NCBI RefSeq assembly: GCF_015832195.1
Contig: NC_052026.1
Span: 20,307,013-20,371,012 of the forward strand
Direction of reading: 5' to 3'
DNA from: Motacilla alba alba
Taxonomy: Eukaryota > Chordata > Aves > Passeriformes > Motacillidae
DNA length: 64,000 bases
The notes under the pieces: model-generated
Told to the model about the DNA's origin: nothing
The model's database searches: none
Seen by the model: the letters and a program-made list of their open reading frames with translations, nothing else
Made by a program: the position numbers and the translations under genes
Part shown: positions 1 through 13,699 of the stretch, piece by piece
How positions within the stretch are numbered: position 1 is the first letter of the stretch
Layout: the number at the start of each line of letters is the position of its first letter

Positions 1-1558
1 GGACACCAGAGGACACTCAGGGCGAGGACAGGATTTTTAACAAGTAATTTAGAGCCTGTCTGCACTGCGGGATTAGCTGGAGGTATAACTTGAGAGCTGC
101 CAGTAACCTGACGCTTGTGGGTGTCTGTGACTGGAGGCAGAGGCTGGCTGGGCCGAGCCGGCCGTGCCGGAGCGAGGCCGGAGCTGCTGCTGATCACGCC
201 GTGGGGCTGGGCTGGCTCCTCTGAACATGCTGGGCAGCTCCGGGGCTGGCTTCCAGGCTCGCTGCTAACTTGGAGCTACCTGGGAGGAGCTAGTGTGAGT
301 GTAGATGGCTTCAGCCGACAGCGGAGTGAGGACAACCCCACCGAGAGCTGAGACACCCGATGGAACTCAAAAATCCACACAGAATGTTGGGAGACAGCAC
401 ATGGCAGCTTGCAGTTAAATCCTTTTCTTTCTTTTTTTTTTTTCCTTGAAAAAAAATTCTTTCCACAGTAGCAGACTTGCAGCTGTTAACTAATCCCATA
501 ACAAGTGGCATTTAGCCACACATTTTCCAAATTAAATAAGCTTGCATGTTGGACTGGTTTCATACCCTGTAATACAAATACTTTCCCTGCTGGGGAAAAA
601 AAAAAATTAAAAGAAAAATCCTCTCAGGCGTAGGAAGAGTGGGGAAGGGGAAGGTGGGTGTGCACGGCCATGTCACTACTGCTGTCCCTGTCAGCGCGGC
701 GGTTCCACGCGCAGCACCGCGTTCGCTGGAGGATCTGATGGGTTATCAAGGACTGCTCATGCTTAAATTATTAGTTAAGGCTGTGACATTAAAGAATTGT
801 TATTTGGTCATGGTCTCATGGCTGTGTTTTGCCAGGAGGTGTTTGGAAATTCTCATCTCTGCTGTCACGTAATCTGTACTTGCCCTTTTGGTGCTTTTTT
901 TCCTGGTCATTTGAATAATGTTTTCAGATCCTCAGCTGACTCCAGGCTCGGCAGCTTTGGGCCACAAGCAATTAGCAGCACATGTTGGTAGAACTTAGGC
1001 TGGATCTATTTTGAGGGTGTTTGAGAGCACCTCCTCTACCCCCCACCTGCTTCCTGCACATTTTTAAGAATCCCATTAAAAATTTTTCAGGATCCCCATC
1101 CAAGCCAAATGCATTGTTTCCATGGAAACAATTAATGGGGAGAGCAATTTATAAGACTGATGTAAAAAAATGAGCACTTCATCAGCCCCCCTGCTGCTCT
1201 GATATACAATCTCGAGGCAGAGGCCGGGTGAGGTTTGCATAAGTGATATCCTTAAAAAAGGGGGAGACAGAGAAAGGAGCCTGGGAGTCTGCCCGTGGCA
1301 CGGTGAGCGATGCCTATTGTGCTGCACAGGCATTATTAGCTCTTGGAAAGGATGAGGTCTTTCAAAATGCTTTTCCTTTAGAGAAGGGTTTTTTCCTAAT
1401 CCCACCCTCTGCCACAAGATACATGGCTTGGGGTCATGGCTGGCGATGGAGTCATGGCTGGGGATGGCCATGGCAGTGGGGTCCCTGTGAGGCACCTGGC
1501 CTTTGATTAAAAGGCTTTCAGGAGGCCCTTGTTAGAGACTTGCTTTAAAAGTGTTCTT
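1..1558. other. Intergenic DNA, no gene recognised
   Basis: No coding exon, RNA gene or known repeat is recognisable. Positions about 115-330 are GC-rich and positions 425-620 hold T-rich and A-rich runs. The short open frames here have no protein-like composition or recognisable splice context. This is a call of absence by reading only. Confidence 0.5.
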
Positions 1559-1648
1559 TTTGTTGTTTTTAAAATTATTATTTTAAAATATTATTGTTGT
1601 TTTTAAAATTATTATTTTATGTGCTTTTAAAATTATTATTTTATTTTG
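1559..1648. repeat. AT-rich imperfect tandem repeat
   Basis: A 19-bp core, TTTTAAAATTATTATTTTA, occurs three times at 1567-1585, 1601-1619 and 1625-1643. Spacing is 34 and then 24 bp, and the first two copies share a TTGTTG lead-in. The stretch is nearly pure A/T. It is simple-sequence expansion or local duplication with no sign of a coding role. Confidence 0.75.
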
Positions 1649-1704
1649 TATTTGATTTAAATCTGCCACTTGAGCTCTCTCCCAGCCAATATTTTGCATT
1701 GATT

Positions 1705-1705
<1 letters not shown>

Positions 1706-1753
<48 letters not shown>
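1706..1753. repeat. (TATC)12 tetranucleotide microsatellite
   Basis: Twelve uninterrupted TATC units, equivalent to GATA on the other strand, cover 48 bp. A perfect array of this length is expected to vary in length between individuals. It begins about 60 bp after the AT-rich tandem repeat. Confidence 0.97.
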
Positions 1754-4700
1754 AAACCTAATCAGAATTTGCTGTTTAAGAAGGAGAGTGGGCAGGGCAC
1801 CCACAGCAAAGGCAGTCATTCTGGACAGGGTCTGAGCAGGATTTGATTTGGAATTTCCTAAGGAGCTTATTTTTTGGGAAAAACTAATAAAAAATCCATA
1901 CTGCACAGCTTTGCTGCAGCAAAAGCAGGAATGTCTGTGCTCCGAAATCATGTGACAAAGATTTTAGAGCTTGCAAGAAAACATTACCTGGGAAAGGAAA
2001 ACCCTTCTTGGATCTGGTTCCATATGGAATGGGCTGGGATGTGGCCGTAGGGCTGGGAGGGATGGAGCTGCTTGGGGAAGTTCAGCTCAGGGACCAGCAC
2101 TGCTGATGGTCTGAGTAAGAATGAAATGAGTAGAGATCATAGTCAAGCAGGAGCTCTGTGCTCCTGTTTCCCCTGATTTCCAAGGGTTTTTCCTGGCTGG
2201 GGGTGTTTTCCTGCAGAGGGCACTCGCCATCCATGAACAGCACCCGCAGCGAGGCTGCATCCCCTGCCAAACCCTGAGAGATGGAGAGAAAAAAAATGTA
2301 AATTATGAAAGCAAATGATTCCCTCGTAGTGCACAAGGCCAGCGGGAAGAGCCCGAGATTTAAGGAGGAAAAAATCCAATGTGGGGAGCGAGAGGCTGGA
2401 GGGACGTGGGGGGCCAGGGGCTGCAGTAACGGGAATCATAAAAGGGGTGGAAAAAGGAACGGCTGCATGTCTGGGTTAAAATTTAATAGCGATGGAGATG
2501 AGAGTGGAAAAAGCCTTTATTAAGGCAACATCCCAGAAAGGGAAAAGCCAACAGAGTGGGGCAAATACAGGGAATTATTTTTGGTTTGCAGCCCCAGGCG
2601 TGGGCTGTCACAGCACGGGGAAGCAGCCTTTACTCCGTGCGCTTCTTCCATGCCTCTGTATGGGAAAGGGACAGACTTACAAAGAGCTGAGCCAGGGAAG
2701 TATTGGGATCTCTCCGTGCGAGGCTCTGAAGTACAGCTCTGAGGAAGAAATACTCGGCAGCCAAACGATAAAACAGTTTAGGAATTAAGTATTCTGGAGT
2801 TTGTGGAAAAAAATCTCATATTACCAACAAGCTGCCCTTGAAAACAGATTATAGAAATTGTTTAGGGTTATTTTAAACCCGGGTAGAAATGGTCTGGCAC
2901 CGTCTATGCCATCACTCATCTGAGGTGGAAAAACCCCCATGGATGTGTTCCAGTAAATAGCTCTAGCATTTTATTATTTGCTTTTATTACAGCAAAGGAG
3001 CACGTAAACAAAAATATCCTCAGAGCCAGCTCTGCAAATGTAGGTCTGGATGTCATAGAAATCCATCTTCCAGAGAATTTTTACATTGCTGATGAGAATT
3101 GTGAATTTATTTTTAAAGTTTCTTTTCACTACCTGTTTTAGTCTTTTTCATTTGGTTTTTTTGCTCTGCAAAAATTTTCTACTTTTCTTTAAAAAAATGG
3201 ATCATTTTGAAATGGAGTGAGAGTTCTTCTTTTTTACCAAGGATGATTTTTTACAAAATATTTTTAACAAACATAATTTGCAAAGTTTGATTTTTATGAA
3301 GTATGATTTTAATTTGCTCTAAGTTACTGGTTAAATTATTACTGCTTTGAATAAATTCCCTCCTATCAGTGTATCTGTGCTCCTTGTTATGGGGAGGAGA
3401 CGGATGGGAAAATTATTGTTAATAACAAATTTTGTTTTGGGATGTTCCAATCCATTTTTAAATGCATGGTTTGAGCTCTGTGGAGCCGAGTCAGGTGAAG
3501 AAGCAGCAACCACAAATGGTGGAGTAGTTACTGAATGAGGGGCTCGTGGAGGAGGGTTGTCAGATTTCTGTAGGAACCTTGGGCAGGAGGAAAGCCGATC
3601 CCATCTCCCCGCTGGAATAACCCGGCTGGTTTGGCAAACACAAATCACGGACGCTTCCAAATCCCAAACAGAAATCAGTGTTCGGAACGGTGCGGTTCTT
3701 TGTCAGTCGAAAAGACTCGGAATTTTATTTCAGTAGGTTTTACCTGTGGACTTAAGGAGGTGACTCAACCTCCTCGGAATTAGGATAATGTTATTGGGGC
3801 TCCTGCCTTTACATTAATGTGACTGTTCTAGATATAGGTGTCCTGTTCACAGATTTAGGACTCAGCCTTGAGAAATATTCTGTTTTGGCACAGAATATTT
3901 CAGTCTCATCGTACCTTTTCTGAATAGAATGAAATTGCTTCATCTAATTTTGGTTTTAGTTGTGATTTGACAGTAAAATCTGTGCCTGCTGGCTTGACCT
4001 CTGCTTGTATTTCAATATTTAGAATTGTCGTGAATGAAAAGGAGTGTGGCTGCCTGTAATTTCATGGTATTTCTTCATTCCCTAGTGAAAAAATACAGGT
4101 GAACAAGGAAGTAAAAAGGACTTCCTTTTTATCCCCAAATATACTAATTACCAGGGAGCAATTTTTGTGTGAAAAACATGATTGTTCATCATTTTTCTGT
4201 GGATGTGGGATTTCCTGAATGACAGGAGAAACAGCACCATGTCCCTGATTTTGATAGATCTGCTACAGAATCTCATCCTTTATAAATTCCTTCCCCATAA
4301 ACAAATTATGTCTCTGTTTGTATGTTTTGCCAAATATATTTGTTTTTATCTTAATGTGTGTTTCATACCTGTATATTGATAGGTGAGTGCACAAATAGCT
4401 GTAAGGATTGGCTCCTAAATAATCTCACAATGGAAAATATATGTGAATTCTAGCTGCTGTTTTCTCAGGGATGCAGAATAAACCCAGAATTGAAAGCTGC
4501 AATCCCTCCTTCCCGAATAGATTTGTGTGAGCAGCCTGGCCACCGGAGGAAGCGGCTGGCCCCAGACAGTGGCCCTGGACAGTGGCCCTGGGGTGTCCTG
4601 CAGTGTCACTGCCCAGCCCAGGAGCCGCCTCTTGGCTTTCACCTGACCCTTCCTATTATCTCCCTTCCACGTTACATTCCCTCTTGTACAGATATTCCCA

Positions 4701-5940
4701 TTCATAAAATCTTTTCCTGATTGTGGCGGCGAGGGCTGGGGTGTATCAGGAATAAATAAGATCCTGAGCAGCAGCTATTCGTCAAAGCCCTCATTTCCTG
4801 GAGTTCTGCCCTGATCCCTCTTGCATGCATCGCATTAGAGGGCAAAATCTCTTCTTATTTATTTTATACTTTCTTGTGTCGTTTATTAAACATCAGAATG
4901 CTGCGCGTGTGCTCGGCCCCGGGCTCAGGCAGTCCCGCCTGGCAGCGCTTCCCGCTGTGGGAACGCGCGGCCAGGGCCGAATCCTGAGGGCCGTGGTTAT
5001 GGTGATATCAAAAATCTGTTCAAACTCGCCCAGTCCTTTCCTGCCTCATAGCAGGAGCTGCCCTCGCTCCTGGCAAAGCTGAGGGGTGACAGGGAGCTGC
5101 CTGGGAGTCCCCCGTCCCCCGGGTGGGGATGGGAACCGCCGGCACAGTCCGTGCTGGAAAATGGCCCCTTTGGCACTGGCTCAGCCAGCGCGCTCACACA
5201 TAGCATGTGTGCTGTACTGGGAGTCATGGAAAGATACTGGGACTAATTTATAATGGTGGGATGAAAGTAGTAATTCCCTTCCCCTCTTTGCTCCATCCCA
5301 TTTCAACAGGGCATGTGTGGATTATTTTTGTTTGGGTGGAATTTTTAAAATTAAAAAAAACCCCAACAAAACCATATGCAATTAATTTTGTTTCTTTTTA
5401 ATTTTTTATTCTGGGTTTGCATTCTTCCAGAATATTATTTGCTAATATTTGCTGGTTTTCCCTCTGGCTTTCTCCCTCCTTTATCTCCTGTTTCCCTCTC
5501 ACCCTGCTCACTGGATGGGTTGCATTTTCTCCTGGAGCTGAAGCCGTTGCTCCCTGTGCATCAGGAGGAAAGGATTAGCTGTACTTCTCTCAGACCTGAG
5601 GCATTACTGTTTCTTCCCCATACTCAGCATCCAATTGTCTGGCTCTATCTGGGTCCTAAATCCATCCTGAATTGGTTTCCTAGCTGGCAGATTTGTGTGT
5701 TCCATCTTGTTTTGGGACCTGGCTTTGATCTGAATATCTTAAATAATTTTCTATTTTTCCAAGGAGAAGTTTTATTACATGCAGACAATCTGTATATGAC
5801 TAGCGAAAATGAGAAGATAAAGGGTTGATTGAAAACATGTCAAATGCTGGTTTTTGCCAACAACCCCGGGTTTGATCGTGGAGGGAGCAGTGACAAACCC
5901 TCGTGTTGGGAATGGATGGGCTGGCATTGGCCTCTGGGAG
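1754..5940. other. Intergenic DNA, AT-rich
   Basis: No gene recognised. The part from about 2800 to 4480 is AT-rich with T-rich runs and no recognisable repeat family. A 13-14 bp direct duplication containing ACAGTGGCCCTG lies at about 4565-4592. A 150-residue open frame at 5376-5828 has low-complexity Leu/Phe/Pro composition typical of pyrimidine-rich noncoding DNA. Confidence 0.45.
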
Positions 5941-6300
5941 AGAAATGGTTAAATTATGCACTCGCTGGAGTATGAAGGCAGTTCTTCTTTGCTGACAGAT
6001 AGTTTGACCAGTGTCAGGTTATCCCGATGCGTTCAGCATACCTTCATTGCATCATAAATAAAACAGACAAATTACTTTTTTTTTTTTCCTCCTAGGGTGG
6101 AATAAGCAGGAGGAAGGGGAGGGATAGGGATTGGGACAGATGGGGGTTCGGGGGGGTGAAGAATTAGAAGGAAAAGAAAAAAGAGAGAGATCTTTGCAGA
6201 CACTCTATGAATCTCTGCTTGGCAGCTGAGAACAATGAGAAAAGCAAGCAATTACCTCGAATCCTTCCCCTTATCCAGACATAGGAAATATATTCCTGCC
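5941..6300. other. Candidate conserved noncoding element
   Basis: Two unique AT-balanced segments (about 5941-6080 and 6185-6300) flank a purine-rich stretch. They are non-repetitive, keep isolated CpGs and contain homeobox-type TAAT/ATTA cores, but no splice-bounded open frame. Conservation is inferred from appearance only. Confidence 0.3.
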
Positions 6301-6312
6301 TGAGCCTTTTTT

Positions 6313-6386
6313 CTCCTCTCACCCTCGCTCCCTCCCTCTCTCCCTCCCTCCCTTGCCCTCCCTCTCTCCCTCTCTCTTTCCCCCTT
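6313..6386. repeat. Polypyrimidine (CT-rich) tract
   Basis: Almost continuous C/T made of CTCCCT and CTCT units, about 70 bp long with only two purines near the middle and start. Such tracts can adopt triplex (H-DNA) structure and are often polymorphic. No gene is attached. Confidence 0.75.
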
Positions 6387-7600
6387 GTATATCTAATTTA
6401 ATTCTTCAAGGCATGGCAGATGTAACAAAGAAAGGAGGGTCTGCGTGGATGGGCCACTTCCCAGTGCAGGACGAAGCCGTCCTCCATGGCAAACGTCCTT
6501 TTCCATTCCCTGCCCTGGCAGACTCCTGCACCCTCAGCAGCAGCATCCATGAAAAAGGAGCAGAAAGGTATTTTATGGCTCCAGCTCTTTTACAAATTCC
6601 TCCCAAATCCACTGGTGTGAATACTCAATCCTACTGGCCAGGCGCAGGAAGCCAATGTGTTCTTTATCTCCAGAAATCCATCCCAGAGGATGGATTTGCC
6701 CAGAGGGGCAAAAAGAGCCCTTTCCCCACTTTTCCCTCAGCCCTTGTTTTCAGTGGTCTCTTTACCAGCAGCTCCCTTATTCTCCCAAAATTCTTGTAGG
6801 ATTTAAATTCTCATTCTTGAATCTTTTTTACCCCCCTTTTTTCCAAAGCAGCATTAGCAAATATTTCCTGAGGTTGCTGGGTCTGTAACAGGGATGTCCC
6901 TGGCGGGTCCCCCTCAGCTTCCCGCCTTGCCCTCGTGGGAAAAGGGGCACTGATGTGCTGGGTTACCTGGATATGACGGTGATGAACACATAGGACCTGC
7001 ATCCCCTCGGGGCCGTGAGCATTCCAGTTGTGAGAATGGTTGTTCTTGTAGAAGTATTCTAGCCTTTTCATTGCTGACAAGCCTTTAGATAGCAGATGTA
7101 TTTTCATTTTTGAGGTAATAAATACTGCAGGTATGGAGTGCTGATGGGATCGCCGCTTCTCTCAGTCAACCATGTGCTGTGCTCAGGGCGACCCTGGCTT
7201 TGTAGTGTCATGGAATTGTCTGGGAACAGTGTCCAGAAACCCTCCTCATGGCCAGCACAGTGGGTGTCGTGCTTGTCAGGGTCCCTTGGTTGCTGCTTCC
7301 CCCTTCCCACCTGGCATTTGGCTTTCAGGGGACATCCATAATTTTGTTTGTACTGTGCTCTGTTACAGACCTTTTCCTTGCACTGCTTGGAGTCACCCCA
7401 ACACCTGCACGTCTGGATTTAAAAGGGGACAAACTGTCTGTTGCCATTGCCTTTGCTTTTAGAAGCAAACTGAAACCACTATTAGACTTTTAATAATTTA
7501 AACTAAAAATGCCATTCCTTATGGATGTCTCTGGCTGTATTTTTACAGTCAAGGGATAGAAAGGAACATTATAGGAAATTTAAAGGAGGCTTTGGGTATT
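6387..7600. other. Intergenic DNA, nothing recognised
   Basis: Mixed-composition sequence with short overlapping open frames in several phases. None has protein-like composition or flanking splice signals. No repeat family was recognised. Confidence 0.45.
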
Positions 7601-7990
7601 AAATCTTCACCTCTTGCAGAAGATAACGCAATTCCGTAAATCTGTGCGAGACCTTTGTTTAACCCACCCCCCGCTAGTGCGGGCAGGTTTTATAGGCGCC
7701 TGTCTCGCTGCCGCTCACAGCCTGTGTTTTACATAATACCCTTCAGCATCACTGATATTAACCTTGATGGCATTATTATTGCTATTTACAGTTCATATGC
7801 TGGGAATGGTAAACTTGAATGGGATTAATGAAATAAATTAAGTGATGGAAATATTAATGCTATTAACAATCAGTAACAATAGTTGACAGCATAGAAAAAA
7901 GAATAACCTGCCATTAACCAAGCAGGGTAGGATCTTTCTCGCATCAGCATAAAGGTATCTGACACTTCATTTTGATAAACCCCAGATTAA
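7601..7990. other. Candidate conserved noncoding element
   Basis: A unique AT-rich block with many ATTA/TTAAT cores between about 7740 and 7920, preceded by a CpG-containing segment near 7665-7715. There is no reading frame of note. The texture resembles vertebrate developmental enhancers, but conservation has not been tested. Confidence 0.35.
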
Positions 7991-10890
7991 TTTTCTTTCA
8001 AGAAACAACTTCTCCAGGGTCTTCATGTTTCTCTATTTCAAAACTGAGCTCCTGGCACGTTTCCCACGTCACCTTTCTGATGGCCAAGAACCTAAGGGCA
8101 GGAGCTTGGTGATGAGGACAGGCCCTGTGGGCTCTGTCCAACACTGGTGAACTTCACCTTGGTTTAGTTCCACAGGGATCCTGGGCTTCACGAAGCTGCT
8201 GCAACACATTCTCTGTGTCCCTTTTCCAGCAAAAAAAAAGTCTCCCTGATGCTGGTGTGAATTTACAGCTGGAGGAGCCATTGGTGATGCAGAACTGGTT
8301 CTTTCTGTTGTGCCATTTCCATTTGAAAAATGAGATTGATCCAGCTGGAGGGTTACTAGGCTCCTGGGCTGTTGGGAGCTGCTGGATGTCATTTTGGGTT
8401 GATGTGGTACTGCAAGGGGATCCCTCCTTTCCATCCCTACCACACTGGCTTGGGAACAGGAGAAGGTGACTTTATCAGGCCTGCAAGAGGTGTGATGGCC
8501 CCTGGGCTGTGTAGGGCTTGCTGTGATTTTACCAAAGCCCTGGAGAACAGAAATACCAGTCTGGCTTCCTTTGTGTTCCTCATGGGAGGTTTATCCTAAG
8601 CCAGAGCCCAGGTTTATCAGATGTGACCATGTTTCAGCATGCAGTGCCTTCGTGCATTGCTGCTCATGGGGCAGATGCTGAGGCTCTGGAAAATTACCCG
8701 CTGATAAGGTGAACAAAGGTTGGAGAGAAAAAAGCGTTGCTAATTTTTTCCCCTTCCAAATGTGTCTTGCCAATCCTTCCCAGCTGGTTTCTCACACTAG
8801 GGAAGAAAGTGAGCCCATAAATAAACCAGGGCAGGACACCTGGAAAGAATAAAGTGCCCTTCTCAGCCTCGCAGGGGAGGACGACTTGGTGTCTGCCGGC
8901 TGGGACACGGAGGCGATGTGGGAAAGGAGCCAAACTCGAGGCTGGGCAGCGTGGGGACGCTTGGGAGATGCCATCATGCTCTGCCATAACAATTTGTTAG
9001 CTACAGCATGGCCTTTAGTGTTATTGATAATGGTCTTCTGCTGAAGCTCAGTATGACAAGCACTTGCCACTGTTCTGGTAACGCTGGCTTTAGTCAGAGT
9101 GGAGGCTGAAATCTGTTTCTTAGGATAACCCCAAATTTCAACCCCTTAAAAGGCTTCAACTCTGGGAGCTGCTCAGGTCAGGATTGGCAGGTTGCTTCCA
9201 AGTAAACAGGGCCATACAGTGATGAGACAGTCTAGTTGGAGTGTTTGTCTCTTTTCTGTCACATCTTGGATTATCTTGTATCCAAATTTCAGTGTGTGTG
9301 GTTTTGTCTATGAGGAGGAAAACAATTCCTTCTAATAATCCCATTTTACTTTCTAATGAGAAAAAAAATGCTCAACCACCTGAGATACTCTTTAGACAAC
9401 TCCCTTCAGTAGAAATGGTCTTCTCCTGATTTTCAAACCTCCAGTTTTAGGAGGGCCTGAAAAGGAATAGTGGACTTTGATCCAGGGACGTGAAATATGG
9501 CCAGAAAAGCCCATTGCTTTACCAGCAGCCTTATCTCTGATGCGCTCCCAGCCACTGTCAGAACCTGAGACTCTTTCCAGAGCACATCAGACCTGTACAT
9601 TCATTATCCACTCAGGGCACAGATAAATGAGTACACATGCTTTTCCTCAGGCTCTGGAAAATGCCTCGCCATGCTCCGGCCAATGTCAGGAGGGGCCTGT
9701 GCCAGTGATGCCCTTCTCTGCGGGGACAGCATGTGCCTGCTGCAGGTTCTTTCACCGGCACCTTGGAGAGCCTCTGGCATGGCCTGCATGACAGACACAT
9801 TTCTCTGCAAGACATGTTTCATATTCTGTATGCTGTCCCAGCTCTGCCTCTCTGCTGTTGACCACTGAGGCATTTCCCTGGGCTGTGTCCTCTTCCATGT
9901 GTAGCCTCCCTGTTCTCTCTCCCATGCTGGGGTCCGTGTTCGGTGTTGCCGCTCGGTGCCCTGACAGGATGGCAGGCTCCCAGGCACTGCCTTTGAAAGG
10001 GAATGGGAGACTCTGTGCTTGTCTGAACTGAAGCTGCTGCAGGCAGGAAACCAAATTCAACAAATATGGAACCCAATAAACGATTGTATTTTGAAATAAC
10101 GGGTTTAAGGGCTGATGAATTGCAATCCCAGTTTAACACCAAAATGTGGGGACACTTCTGGAAAGAGGCAGCTCCTTTGGCCTTGGAGTTACAGAGTTGT
10201 CTTGAGATATTCCTCTTTTTAATTGCTTCCGGCCTTAATCATCCATTAGCCATTGCTTAGGTCCCATCAGCCCATGAACCAATATTCTGGGATATTTGAG
10301 GGAGAATCCTGTTTTGTGTTCCTTCTTGGTGAAGGTAAAATGGCTGCAGCTTGCTTTAAGATGGAGCCTCACTTCTGGAGGGATAGAAATGGAATTAGCA
10401 AACATAAATTGCATTCAAAATAGCAGTTTCTGCTTTATCTCACTGCACTCTGCTTTCCTCCCTGTCCTCCTCTCCCTCCCTCTGTCCCAGCCCCTTTCCA
10501 GAGCACAGCAAGTGGTCATTATGGGGGCAGTTTTTTATCCATTGGTTTAACTTGCATATTTCTGCAGCAGGGCTGCAAGTTAAAGTTACAGCACGATGGG
10601 TTTGCTCGCGCTTTTCCTCAGAAGTCTTGTAAAATAGCCTGAGAGAGCTGACAGCAGGATAAGACCTGGCATGAAGCTGGGAATAATCTTTTTGAATGCT
10701 ACAAAAAAATACCAAAATGCAATTTACTTTCCTGTTTTTAGCTTCGCATCCTTCAGGCTGCACACGTTTGTAAGCACCTTCAGTTCCTATTTATTTTAGT
10801 GCTCCCCATCTCCTAAGAGCAATTCAACATCTGAAAGCTTTGGATCCAAAAGGGGTTTGTAGGAATAATGCCAGACCCGGGGGGAGGGGG
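7991..10890. other. Intergenic DNA, nothing recognised
   Basis: No gene or known repeat was recognised. Overlapping open frames of 90-127 residues on both strands at 8.07-10.14 kb occupy the same GC-moderate DNA in several phases at once, which is what noncoding sequence with few stop codons produces. Confidence 0.45.
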
Positions 10891-11830
10891 TCAAGGGATC
10901 AAAGAGAGGGGGGTTAATGTTGGCTGCCTGTGCCTAAATCTGTTTTTGCACCTGAAACCAATAACATTGTGGTGATAGGGATTCTGTAGGTACTAATTAT
11001 TCTTCTCCTTATTCCTAATTCTACTCCAGGTTGGGCTGGTATTAGGTGTAATTGTTTTTATTAGAGAATAATACTGGAAGCAACCATTTATAAACTCACT
11101 AAAGCTCTGTAGAAACATTTACTCTCCAAGTTTTGTGAAGCTTTTTATGATTTCCGTGCATATTGTGGTTAATATTTCCAATTAAGCTATCACATGTGCC
11201 GCATATATTATGTAATTATACTGGAGGAGCAACTCAGAAATTACAAGACAAGGACACAACAAAAAGTTAATTAAAAATGTGAAAGCCTTAAGAGGCAGAG
11301 AGAACAACAAATTTCAGGAAATTAATAGTCTAGATTAAAAATTATTCAGTGCCTTCACTCTAATGGGAGCCCATTTTAATATTCAGCATTCCATGTCAAT
11401 ATTGGAAGTTTAAATCCTGAAATGTGAATTTCCACGCTTTTGTGACATTGGCTCACAATCTTAACGTCCTTTTAATGTACTTTTTGTTGTGTAAATCTGT
11501 ATAAGTACCATCAGTCATCAAACCTGACATGTGCCTGTGCGGCAGCCCCAACCTGCATCTATTAGGGCTTTTTGTGTTTGTGCAGTGGAACCTCCTTAGA
11601 CAAATTCCACTGAAGGCACAAACCTGCTGAAGGAATAAATTTGTTTTCCCCTGAAACAATAGACCTGCATCAAAGGAACATCCAGGTAACAATAAGTCAT
11701 TGCAAAAGATAAATTTCTTTCCTGCAGCAAGGCAAAATGTACCAAGGGTCTGACTTATTGAAGAGGTGAAGCTGTGGACTTAACCAGGGCAGTGGGCAAA
11801 CCCCATTAGAATATAGACCATCATTTAGGT
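10891..11830. other. Candidate conserved noncoding block
   Basis: About 940 bp of unique AT-rich sequence with many TAATTA-like cores. Examples lie near 10990-11080, 11170-11280 and 11310-11400. It has no repeats and no long open frame except a short minus-strand one near 11.5 kb. It is among the longest enhancer-like stretches in the left half of the window. Confidence 0.35.
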
Positions 11831-13690
11831 AATTAAAAAAATATCAAAAAAGAATCCAGCCAACACCTTGTGCTTTTCATGTGGTGCTGTGGTTTGAAGT
11901 GTTTTAAGAAAATGCAAGGAAAACACCAGTGAGAACACTCCTCCCACCTGAGCTTCAGCGCGTGGCTGAAGCTGAGCTTACTGGTCAACAACAAGCTGGC
12001 AGCCACATGGCACTTTATTTAAATGTATTCAGATTTAAAACACGTTATGCCTTAGTCCACAAATAAACACCAGGAACAGAGCAAGGGTTTGAGGACAGTG
12101 GAGCCGGCGTAGTCAGCAGGGCGCATCTGTTTTTCCCCAGCCCAGGACGGTGCTTGGCTGAGCCATGGTGCCCTGAATGCTTTTAGCTCAGGGTGCGGCC
12201 TGGTGGGGGCTGCAGGGGAGCCTTTCAGAGCCCACCAGCTGGGCAGAGGTGTCTTCCAACCACGCAGCTGAGAGGATGGAGCTGAAAGACTGTGCTGGAA
12301 AACTTGTCACACAGCAGGAACCTGCAGCCATGGGGAAGGACACGGGAGGGGACGGAGAAGGGAAGGGGCTCAGGATTTTCTGCTGCCGTGACAATAACTT
12401 TTTGCAATTTTTTATTTTAAAGATGGCAAGGGTGAGGTCTTCCCTGGCCATGGAGAGGTCTCTGGAAAGTGCCAGGGAAAAGCTTTATGAACGTCTTCTC
12501 TCAGTACATTGTCAAATATCTTTCCAAGTGTGTCTGTGGGGAGAGGTGAATGGCAAGAGGTGCACAAAGAAAGGGAGTCACCCCACACACCTGGTGCCTC
12601 TCCAGTCCTGCTGAAAGGCCAGAGGTGTCCTGGCAGGTTTCTGGACTGGGTTCTTTGACACGGTGCTTGTGAGGGTTGCCCAGATGACACCTGGGCAGGG
12701 AAACCCTGGATGAGGATGGATGTGGTGAGTCCATCACTGTGAGCACCAGGCAACACCGGTCTGGAATTGAAGGAATGCATATTCCTGTCTGGATTTGAAG
12801 TAGATTATTTACCTACCTGACACAGTCGAGCTCTAAGAGTACTTTTATGGGTGTCTGCTCTGTACTTGGCACTCTAAGCTGGAGTTTTGGCCGAATTCTG
12901 TCCATAAGTAGATTCATTGCTGTCATTTGGATTTGTGGTGGCAGCATTTGCCCATTATTGTGTTATTTTAATTCCCTCAAGAATCTAATGAAAATTAAGT
13001 GAAAAAATAAGGCTTTCTGTATTCTATTTTCAAAATGATGGATTGATAGAAGGACAGGCGACTTTGACTTGTAGGCTGAAGATTTTATGCATATATACAT
13101 AACAGATATGGAGACAGAATTTTTCCCTTATGGCGATGGAATGGTTTTGATAGTCTCCATTAAAATAGATTTGAAAATACCATTTGTTTTATGTTTAAAC
13201 CTTAAATTAAATTTTTCAATAATAAAGTATGCTTATTATAACCCAATTCTATCAATCACTGAAATGAACAGCATATTGGTGGGTTCAAGCAAGTAAATAA
13301 ATGTGTTATTTTACTGCATGTCAGGAAGGTTTATTGGGTAGAATTCTTCCCTCTGAACTGGTGGGTTAGAGGTTTAAGCGTCACACCAAGGACTTGCAGC
13401 GATGCAGAGTGCTGAGCCTGCCTCTTAGGGCCTTGGGCAGAGGCTGACAGCTCAGACCAGGCATAAAAGTGTGCTGCTCTCTGTCCAGGCTGTTCACATG
13501 GCTGCTTTGAGAAAGTACCTTCAGAGGTGTGGTGTTGGGAGAGCCACGTGATGTGCCGTGTTCTGCAAGGATGTTGTTTGAGTTGTTGCTATGGATCTTC
13601 CAGCTGCTGTGTTTGTCTGGGGTCATTGTGATCATTAAACTGATTATTTTAGTATGTGCTTGGAGACATGATGAATGAGAAAATAGTTTT
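11831..13690. other. Intergenic DNA, nothing recognised
   Basis: Mixed GC (about 12100-12760) followed by AT-rich sequence (about 12780-13330). Open frames in several phases between 12.18 and 12.78 kb are not protein-like. No splice-bounded exon or repeat family was recognised. Confidence 0.45.
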
Positions 13691-13699
13691 AGATAAGAT

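Noticed and set aside
5376..5828. 150-codon + frame with hydrophobic start
   Set aside because: Leu/Phe/Pro-rich composition reflects pyrimidine-rich DNA; no recognisable family, splice context or promoter.
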